Source: Prochlorococcus sp. scB243_498I20
Lineage (GTDB): Bacteria > Cyanobacteriota > Cyanobacteriia > PCC-6307 > Cyanobiaceae
NCBI GenBank assembly: GCA_000635015.1
Contig: JFMR01000036.1
Coordinates: 62,001-126,000, forward strand
Direction: 5' to 3'
Length of the DNA stretch: 64,000 nt
Made by a program: the position numbers and the translations under genes
Notes under the pieces: generated by a model
Told to the model about the DNA's origin: nothing
The model's input: the letters and a program-made list of their open reading frames with translations, nothing else
Database searches by the model: none
In this document: one piece after another, positions 57,725 to 64,000 of the stretch
Layout: each line of letters starts with the position of its first letter
Numbering within the stretch: position 1 is the stretch's first letter

Positions 57725-59107
57725 TTATTTACCAATACAAAACTTAGAAAAAATATTATCTAGAAGTTCCTCTGTTAATTCTTGACCAGTTATTTTAGAT
57801 AAGTTTTGAATTCCATCTCTCAGCTCAATTGATAACAAATCAAATGGCAATTTATTTTCAATTATTTCATCAGTATCATTTAAATTAGATAAGCAAGCAG
57901 ACAAATTTGTTAGATGTCTTTCGTTTAAAAATATATTGATATTTTCTACTTGTTTTAATCCGCATTTTTTTATAATTGTGTCTATTAATAATCTTTCACC
58001 ATCATTATTCTTAATACTCATAAGAATTGTGTTTTTTAACTCATTTGAATTAATATTTTTGCAATCAATTAAATCTTTTTTATTGCCCAAAATAGTAATT
58101 AATTTTTCTTTGGGAATTTCTTGTATTATTTTTTTGTCTTCTTCATTAAATCCTTCTTCAAGACTATAAATATAAATTATAAAATCTGACTCTTTTATTT
58201 TCCCAAAACTTTTTTTAATTCCAATACTTTCAATTTGTTCATGAGTTTCTCTTATGCCAGCAGTATCAATTATTTTCATTGGAATATCATTAATAGTTAA
58301 ATTAACTTCAATAACATCTCTAGTTGTTCCAGGAATATTAGTTACGATTGCTTTCTCTTTTTTTGCAAGCAAATTTAATAAAGAGCTTTTGCCAACATTT
58401 GTTTTACCTATAAGCGCAATGGATATTCCATTGTGAATATATGAATTTCTTTTTGCATTTTCTATAAGTAATTCTATTTTTTCTTTGACTTTTTTAATGT
58501 TTTTTAGATATTTGGTGTAATCAAAATCTGTGAAGTCTTCTTCAAAATCAACTCTCGCTTCTATTTCGCAAAGTTGATTTATAAGGTCATTTTTAATATC
58601 ATCAATTTTTTTCTTTATTTCTCCTTGAACCCCGCTAAAGGCTAACTCTGCTGATCTGGTATTGCTTGCATTAATTAATTGATTAATCGATTCGGCTTGA
58701 GTAAGGTCTATTTTCCCATTAAGAAAAGCTCTTTGACTAAATTCTCCTGGGTTTGCAAGTCTAACTCTAGAATTACTAGATAATAATATCTTTAAAACTT
58801 TATTTATTATGATAATTCCGCCATGGCAATGAAGTTCAACTACATCCTCTCCTGTGAAGCTATTTGGGGATTTCATCACTAAAATTAAAACCTCATCTAT
58901 AAATTTATTTTGTTTTTTTTCCTGAATAAAACCATGAAAAACTCTATGTGATTCCCATGCATATTTTGATTTAGTTTGAACAATCTTTTTGCAAGAATTT
59001 ATTGCGTCTTTCCCTGATACTCTTATTATCGCAACTCCTCCCTTCCCAATACTTATAGCTGAAGCAATTGAGGCTATCGTATCTTCTGTAGTAACTTTCG
59101 AATCCAT
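57725..59107 (-). CDS. mnmE: tRNA modification GTPase MnmE
   Basis: With MnmG it forms the carboxymethylaminomethyl group on U34 of certain tRNAs. The formyl-THF-binding N-terminal domain contains [20 protein letters not shown], and the G domain has [22 protein letters not shown] and GNKKDL. The C-terminal catalytic cysteine is present in the final CIGK. It has 460 residues. It leads a minus-strand run mnmE-nadC-argS-hisC. Divergent from the DUF2062 gene. Confidence 0.97.
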   Translation of the reverse strand: MDSKVTTEDTIASIASAISIGKGGVAIIRVSGKDAINSCKKIVQTKSKYAWESHRVFHGFIQEKKQNKFIDEVLILVMKSPNSFTGEDVVELHCHGGIIIINKVLKILLSSNSRVRLANPGEFSQRAFLNGKIDLTQAESINQLINASNTRSAELAFSGVQGEIKKKIDDIKNDLINQLCEIEARVDFEEDFTDFDYTKYLKNIKKVKEKIELLIENAKRNSYIHNGISIALIGKTNVGKSSLLNLLAKKEKAIVTNIPGTTRDVIEVNLTINDIPMKIIDTAGIRETHEQIESIGIKKSFGKIKESDFIIYIYSLEEGFNEEDKKIIQEIPKEKLITILGNKKDLIDCKNINSNELKNTILMSIKNNDGERLLIDTIIKKCGLKQVENINIFLNERHLTNLSACLSNLNDTDEIIENKLPFDLLSIELRDGIQNLSKITGQELTEELLDNIFSKFCIGK

Positions 59108-59173
59108 CTCTCGCTTTGTTATGGATAATTAAGTAAGATTATCAAGAATTTAATTTTGAAATTTTCTTTCTGA

Positions 59174-59617
59174 ATGAGATTTAAAAGAGATATTACCTAT
59201 AAGAAAATTCTATCATTATTTAGGAGTCAGAATGGAAGTCCTTTCTTTAATGCTAAAGGTTTAGCTATAGGGGTATTTAGTGGTTGCTTTCCATTTTTTG
59301 GTTTTCAGACTTTAATGGGAGTATTTTTTGCGAAAATAGCTAAGGGAAATATTGTTCTAGCTGCAATTGGTACCTGGATCAGCAACCCTTTTACTTATAT
59401 TCCACTTTATTATTTTAACTATAAAGTTGGTTCGATTTTTTTAAATAATCCTTCTAATAAAATTCTTGAAAAAAGTTTAGTTATTGATGACTTATGGAAA
59501 CAAGGTAGAATTTTTTCCTTAAAATTACTCTTAGGTTCATCTTGTGTAGGTATTTTATTAGCTTTGATTTGTGGCAGTATTGTTTTCTTTATCTACAAGA
59601 TAAAAAGTAAAAGATAG
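59174..59617 (+). CDS. DUF2062 family membrane protein
   Basis: Unknown function, 147 residues with about three hydrophobic segments. The family block is FFNAKGLAIGVFSGCFPFFG followed by FQTLMGVFFAK, then TWISNPFTYIPLYYFNYKVG. It is a lone plus-strand gene between mnmE and rel, 19 bases from the rel stop. A short basic cytoplasmic start (MRFKRDITYKK) fits an inner or thylakoid membrane protein. Confidence 0.87.
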   Translation: MRFKRDITYKKILSLFRSQNGSPFFNAKGLAIGVFSGCFPFFGFQTLMGVFFAKIAKGNIVLAAIGTWISNPFTYIPLYYFNYKVGSIFLNNPSNKILEKSLVIDDLWKQGRIFSLKLLLGSSCVGILLALICGSIVFFIYKIKSKR

Positions 59618-59636
59618 ATTGATCTAATTTTTAAAA

Positions 59637-61946
59637 TTAACTTTGTCCAACTCTGGCAATATCTAAAACATCTGCCATTGATTTAATTTGTTCAATTGTT
59701 TTGTGAAGTTGATTATAACTTTCAAGACCTACACAAAGATTTATAACAGCTGGTTTACCATAAGCAGTTTTAACATTGGCATCACTAACGTTTATACCTT
59801 TATCAGATAACCGCATAAGAATATCTTTAAGAACTCCAACTCGATCAATTACTTCTATTCGTAGCTGAATTGGAAACTTATTATCACCAGTTTTATTATC
59901 TTGATTCCAACCGACAGGTAATCTTCTCTCTATTGGAATTGGTATTACATTTTCACAATCCTCCCTATGTATAGTTATCCCATGGTTGCCGAGCGACACA
60001 GTTCCGATAATATCCTCGCCTGGGAGTGGGGAACAGCATTTACCTATTCTGTAATCAAGACCTTCTATCCCGGAAATTGGTGATTTAGCTGCTGTATTAG
60101 ATTGATTAGTGGATAAATTATTATTACTTTTAAGAGATTTTGCTATTTCAGAGTCAGAATCATTTTTTACATCTTCTGTCTGTAATTTTATTTCTTCTCT
60201 TAGTCTGTTTAATACTTGATGCAAAGTTAAACCACCAAAACCAAGAGATGCAAGAAGGTCTTCAGTAGTTTTTAAATTGCATCGATTTGCAACTTTTTTC
60301 ATGGCTTCACTAGAAAGTAATGCTTCAAAACCGTTTCTACCTACTTCTTTTTCAAGTAAATCTCTACCTCTTTTAATCGTTTCATCACGATGGCTTTTCT
60401 TATACCATTGGCGAATTCTATTTTTAGCAGTTGGCGTAACTACAAAGTTCAGCCAATCCAAGCTTGGAGTTGCATTATTACTTGTCAAAATTTCTATGAA
60501 GTCACCATTTTGAAGTGCTGTAGATAATGGAGAAAGCTTTTCATTAATTCTTATTCCATTACAGTGATTTCCAACTTCAGAATGGATTCTGTAGGCGAAA
60601 TCTATCGCGGTAGATCCTTTCCTTAAACCAACAACATCTCCTTTTGGAGTGATTACAAATACTTCTTCATCAAATAAATCTTCTTTAATTGAAGCTAAAT
60701 AATCATTATGATCCTTTTCATTACCTTCTTGTTGCCATTCTACTAATTGTCTCAGCCAATTAAATCTCTCGGCATTACTTTTAGCAGGAGAACCACCCTC
60801 TTTATATTGCCAATGAGCGGCAATACCATATTCAGCAATTTGATGCATCGAAGTAGTTCTAATTTGAACTTCAATAGGTCGATGTCTTCCAATCACAGAA
60901 GTGTGTAAGGACTGATATCCATTGGGTTTTGGTAATCCTATATAGTCTTTAAATCTACCTGGAATTGGTTTGAAAGTATCATGAACAACTGCTAAAGCTC
61001 TATAACAACTATCTGAATTGTCCACGATAATTCTTAGGGCAGCAACATCATAAATCTCGTGAAAATGCTTTTGTTGTCTTTCCATTTTGCTCCAGATGCC
61101 ATAAAGATGTTTTGGCCTTCCTGTTATTTCAAAATTTTTCAAACCCGCTGAAATCAAGTTTTCCTTCATAAGATTCAAAGTTACTTTTAATCTTTTTTCT
61201 CTATCACTTCTTTTAACGGCGATTTGATCTTTAAGATCTAGATATTCTTTAGGCTCTAGGAATTTAAAAGCTAAATCTTCTAATTCCCATTTAAATCTGT
61301 TTATTCCTAGTCGATTAGCTAATGGTGCATAAATCTCTCTTGTTTCTCTCGCTATTCTTAGTTTTTTCTCATCATTTAGCCATTCAATTGTTCTCATGTT
61401 ATGAAGTCGATCTGCAAGTTTAACTAAGACAACTCTGATATCGCTGGCCATAGCCAAAAACATTTTCCTAAGATTTTCAGCTTGTGCTTCAGTCCTGTTG
61501 TTAAAGTGGATGCCGCCTAATTTTGTTACGCCCTCTACAAGTATTTTTACCTCTAATCCAAAATTTGTTTCTATTTCAGATAAATCAATGCCAGTATCTT
61601 CAACCACATCATGTAAAAGGCCTGCAGCAATAACTGATGAACTAGCACCTATTTCTTTAAGGAGATTTGCAACAGCAACCGGGTGGATAATGTATGGCTC
61701 GCCGCTCGCACGTAATTGTCCATCATGAGCTTTATAAGCAAGTTTAAAAGCCTTTACTATAAGGTTTTGATTCTCATCATTTTCTTTATTTGATTTTTCA
61801 AAATTATGAATATCTTTAAGAAGCCAATCGGGAATGTTTATTTGATAATTCAAAGATTCACTTTCATATTTTTTATTTTCAGGCAAAATAGTTTTGGAAA
61901 CTTCAATTTCGTTTTTTTCTTTTGAATTTGCAGCTGCCTCGGACAT
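59637..61946 (-). CDS. Bifunctional (p)ppGpp synthetase/hydrolase
   Basis: RelA/SpoT homologue of 769 residues that makes and degrades the stringent alarmone. The order is complete: HD hydrolase (AAGLLHDVVEDTGI with catalytic HD), synthetase (RFKDYIGLPKPNGYQSLHTS), TGS domain (VFVITPKGDVVGLRKGSTAI), a zinc-finger/helical region with KCCSPLPGEDIIG, and C-terminal ACT. The intact HD site supports hydrolase activity. Cyanobacteria usually have one such long Rel. Divergent from the double-ATPase ABC gene by 54 bp. Confidence 0.94.
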   Translation of the reverse strand: MSEAAANSKEKNEIEVSKTILPENKKYESESLNYQINIPDWLLKDIHNFEKSNKENDENQNLIVKAFKLAYKAHDGQLRASGEPYIIHPVAVANLLKEIGASSSVIAAGLLHDVVEDTGIDLSEIETNFGLEVKILVEGVTKLGGIHFNNRTEAQAENLRKMFLAMASDIRVVLVKLADRLHNMRTIEWLNDEKKLRIARETREIYAPLANRLGINRFKWELEDLAFKFLEPKEYLDLKDQIAVKRSDREKRLKVTLNLMKENLISAGLKNFEITGRPKHLYGIWSKMERQQKHFHEIYDVAALRIIVDNSDSCYRALAVVHDTFKPIPGRFKDYIGLPKPNGYQSLHTSVIGRHRPIEVQIRTTSMHQIAEYGIAAHWQYKEGGSPAKSNAERFNWLRQLVEWQQEGNEKDHNDYLASIKEDLFDEEVFVITPKGDVVGLRKGSTAIDFAYRIHSEVGNHCNGIRINEKLSPLSTALQNGDFIEILTSNNATPSLDWLNFVVTPTAKNRIRQWYKKSHRDETIKRGRDLLEKEVGRNGFEALLSSEAMKKVANRCNLKTTEDLLASLGFGGLTLHQVLNRLREEIKLQTEDVKNDSDSEIAKSLKSNNNLSTNQSNTAAKSPISGIEGLDYRIGKCCSPLPGEDIIGTVSLGNHGITIHREDCENVIPIPIERRLPVGWNQDNKTGDNKFPIQLRIEVIDRVGVLKDILMRLSDKGINVSDANVKTAYGKPAVINLCVGLESYNQLHKTIEQIKSMADVLDIARVGQS

Positions 61947-62000
61947 TTTATATTGCTTTAGATGTATTTTATTTATGTCTAGAAAAATTTGCTATAAATC

Positions 62001-63599
62001 ATGGAAAAAAATAAAGAAAAAATTATTGTAGTTGAAAATCTTACTGTTAAATATGGTCTAAAACAGCAACCTATTATCAAAAATTTTAATTTGGAAATAG
62101 ATAGTGGAGATCATTTGGCCATAATAGGACCTTCTGGATGTGGAAAGACCACTTTTGCAAAAACATTAGTAAATATATTGCCTGCAAAGGCCACTTCTAA
62201 AGGGTATCTATCGATTTCTAATGTAGATCCTAGGAAAATAAACAACAAAGATGCACAATTATTTAGAAGAAAGAATTTTGGATTTATTTATCAAGACTCT
62301 ATAAAAAAACTTAATCCGCTAATGAGAGTTGGGGATCATTTATATGAATTATTTAAAACACATGATCAAACTAAATCATCTTTAGCTATTAAAAAATTAG
62401 TAAGAGAAGTTTTTCAAAAAGTCGGAATTGAAGAAAGTAGACTTGATTCTTTCCCACATCAATTTAGCGGCGGAATGAGACAGAGAGTTTCTATAGCAAT
62501 GGCACTTGCTTTGAAACCTAAATTATTAATAGCTGATGAACCTACAACAAGCTTAGATACCAAAACAAGTTTTGAAATTATGCAAGAAATAATTCATCTA
62601 TGTAATGAATTTGATACAACTTTAATTTTAATTAGTCATGATATTAATCTTGCAGCAAAGTGGTGTAAAAAAGTTGCAATAATTGAAAAGGGATCGATTG
62701 TTGAAAAAGGGAATATATTAGATATTTTTCAATCACCAAAATCAGATATCGGGAAAAAGTTAGTAAATGCTTCAAAAATAGTATTAGAACCAAATACTAA
62801 AAATAATGCTCGAGATCAGGTCGTTCTAGAGGTAAATAACCTAAGACATTGGTATAAATTAAATTCTTCAATTTTCATTAATAAATGGAATAAGGCTTTA
62901 AATGAAGTTAGTTTCAAGTTATATGAGAATGAGACTCTTGGAATAGTTGGTTCTTCAGGGAGTGGTAAAAGTACATTATGTAGAGCTTTAATTGGACTTC
63001 TTAAAGTAAGAGGTGGTGAAATCAAAATTTATGATAAAAATCATGCATCGAAAAAAAATAAATCTTTTAAAAAGAACAATAAAGTGCAAATTATTTTCCA
63101 AGATCCTTTTTCAAGTTTGAACCCGAGAATGACAATTAAAAGTATTTTGGAAGATATATTTTTTATTCAAAAGATTTCAGATAAAAGAAAAATCGAAAAA
63201 GAAATAAAATTAATGTTTAGAAATTTGAATCTACCCTTAAATAATGATTTTTTTAATTCTTATCCTAGCCAATTATCTGGTGGTCAATTGCAAAGAATTT
63301 CATTAGCCAGAGCGCTATTGTTGAAACCAAAAATTTTGATTTGTGATGAGAGCGTTAATATGTTGGATGCTTCAGTAAAAATAGAGATTCTTGAATTACT
63401 TAGAGTCTTGCAAGAAAAAATGAATTTAACGATTATCTTTATTACTCATGATTTGGGCATTGCTAAAAGATTTTGTGATAGGTTGCTAGTTATGAATCAC
63501 GGAAAGATAGTTGATGAAGGAGAAAGTTCCACAATATTCACTAAAACTCAAAACACGTATACAAAATCGCTTCTAAATTCCTCTTTGAATCTTATTTAA
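62001..63599 (+). CDS. ABC transporter with two fused ATPase domains, oligopeptide/nickel type
   Basis: A 532-residue cytoplasmic protein made of two complete nucleotide-binding domains in the DppD-DppF style. The first (about 10-255) has GPSGCGKTTF, FSGGMRQRVS, LLIADEPTTSLD and ISHDIN; the second (about 275-530) has GSSGSGKSTL, LSGGQLQRIS, ILICDESVNMLD and THDLGI. Such fusions (YejF/GsiA class) power peptide or glutathione importers, but no permease or binding protein lies within the window. Its end overlaps the convergent pseudouridine synthase by eight bases. Confidence 0.9.
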   Translation: MEKNKEKIIVVENLTVKYGLKQQPIIKNFNLEIDSGDHLAIIGPSGCGKTTFAKTLVNILPAKATSKGYLSISNVDPRKINNKDAQLFRRKNFGFIYQDSIKKLNPLMRVGDHLYELFKTHDQTKSSLAIKKLVREVFQKVGIEESRLDSFPHQFSGGMRQRVSIAMALALKPKLLIADEPTTSLDTKTSFEIMQEIIHLCNEFDTTLILISHDINLAAKWCKKVAIIEKGSIVEKGNILDIFQSPKSDIGKKLVNASKIVLEPNTKNNARDQVVLEVNNLRHWYKLNSSIFINKWNKALNEVSFKLYENETLGIVGSSGSGKSTLCRALIGLLKVRGGEIKIYDKNHASKKNKSFKKNNKVQIIFQDPFSSLNPRMTIKSILEDIFFIQKISDKRKIEKEIKLMFRNLNLPLNNDFFNSYPSQLSGGQLQRISLARALLLKPKILICDESVNMLDASVKIEILELLRVLQEKMNLTIIFITHDLGIAKRFCDRLLVMNHGKIVDEGESSTIFTKTQNTYTKSLLNSSLNLI

Positions 63600-64000
63600 T
63601 TTTAAGAACACTTAGTAATTTTTGAAAATTTAATGGTAATTCTGATTCAAATATCATTTCTTTACCATTTATTGGATGTATAAGTCCAAGCTTAATGGCG
63701 TGTAAAGCTTGGCCATCTAATTTACATGGTAGTTTTTTACATCTTCCATATAACGGATCACCCACAATTGGATGATTAATGTGAGCGCAATGTACTCTTA
63801 TTTGATGTGTACGCCCCGTATCTAGTTTGAAACTCATTAATGAGTAATTGCCAAATCTTTCTTCTAATTTCCAATAGGTACAGGCATACCTTCCTGAAGT
63901 TTCTTCAACTACTTTATATTTCAATCTATTTAATTTATCTCTGCCAATGTTTCCCACTATTTGGCCTTCTTCAGAATTCGGTGCTCCATGAATTACTGCA
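63592..64000 (-). CDS. Pseudouridine synthase, RluA/RluD family (5' end missing)
   Basis: The C-terminal 136 residues of an rRNA pseudouridine synthase; the frame continues past the window edge, so a GTG at 63957 is not the real start. Seen: DTGRTHQIRVHCAHINHPIV followed by GDPLYGR, and the C-terminal LDGQALHAIKLGLIHP. The catalytic aspartate motif (HRLD) must lie beyond the edge. The substrate, probably 23S rRNA, cannot be fixed from this portion. Confidence 0.92.
   Translation of the reverse strand, partial: AVIHGAPNSEEGQIVGNIGRDKLNRLKYKVVEETSGRYACTYWKLEERFGNYSLMSFKLDTGRTHQIRVHCAHINHPIVGDPLYGRCKKLPCKLDGQALHAIKLGLIHPINGKEMIFESELPLNFQKLLSVLKIK

Overview
The window looks like a stretch of core chromosome from Prochlorococcus, most likely a high-light-adapted strain. 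It is AT-rich and very tightly packed. It carries cyanobacterial photosynthesis genes (ycf3, ycf34, chlM, pds, crtB, rbcR, rpaA, rpaB, eight ndh genes and a phylloquinone cluster), and the gene order and small protein sizes resemble marine picocyanobacteria. I see no insertion sequence, prophage, CRISPR array, integrase or rRNA. There is one tRNA (Asn, GTT). The genus call rests on recognised protein sequences and gene content; the clade is inference.

Layout. 1-2.0 kb: the tail of an unidentified gene, an orphan ECF-type ATPase, tRNA-Asn with a clear intrinsic terminator, and one small unrecognised gene between the only two gaps longer than 300 bp. 2-4.4 kb: rpaA, facing holB and tmk. 4.4-8.7 kb: a copper P-type ATPase in line with tmk and holB, divergent from ycf3; then radA. 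8.8-13.6 kb: rpaB running straight into plsX-fabH-fabD-plsC, a light regulator joined to membrane-lipid synthesis. 13.6-16.2 kb: tsaB, ycf34, pcnB and an RRM protein. 16.2-21.4 kb: carotenoid genes crtB and pds, ndhM-DUF3172, rbcR and a Z-ISO/NnrU-like gene. 21.4-28.2 kb: ndhF, ndhD, scpA, a sugar nucleotidyltransferase and metF. 28.2-35.8 kb: a PedR-like regulator, CYTH, nadK, ndhE-G-I-A, gltA and a DUF3352-like protein. 35.8-42.7 kb: rhodanese, trpB, SUI1, cysC, purE, chlM, ycf29, a cysteine desulfurase and rsmH. 42.7-50.1 kb: ndhH, then five phylloquinone genes (menI, menE, menC, menA, menF), gshB and grxC. 50.2-64 kb: prfB with a programmed frameshift, DUF3285, ybeY, dgkA, trpG, a degenerate metallo-beta-lactamase-fold protein, hisC, argS, nadC, mnmE, DUF2062, rel, a double-ATPase ABC protein and a truncated pseudouridine synthase.

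How it fits together. The dominant theme is the photosynthetic electron-transport chain and its control. Eight NDH-1 subunits, a PSI assembly factor, phylloquinone and carotenoid synthesis, and chlorophyll synthesis sit beside five transcription regulators (RpaA, RpaB, RbcR, PedR-like, Ycf29). Genes overlap or abut throughout, and most convergent pairs leave no room for a terminator.

The most striking unexplained element is the N-terminal extension of PlsX. It holds five consecutive 11-residue repeats with an uncharged Ser/Asn/Thr face and an Ala/Val face, the kind of pattern seen in lipid-surface-binding helices. Other leads are a hairpin that masks the tsaB ribosome binding site at the ycf34 stop codon, a metallo-beta-lactamase-fold protein that has lost its metal-binding histidines, and divergent ycf34/pcnB starts only 14 bp apart.
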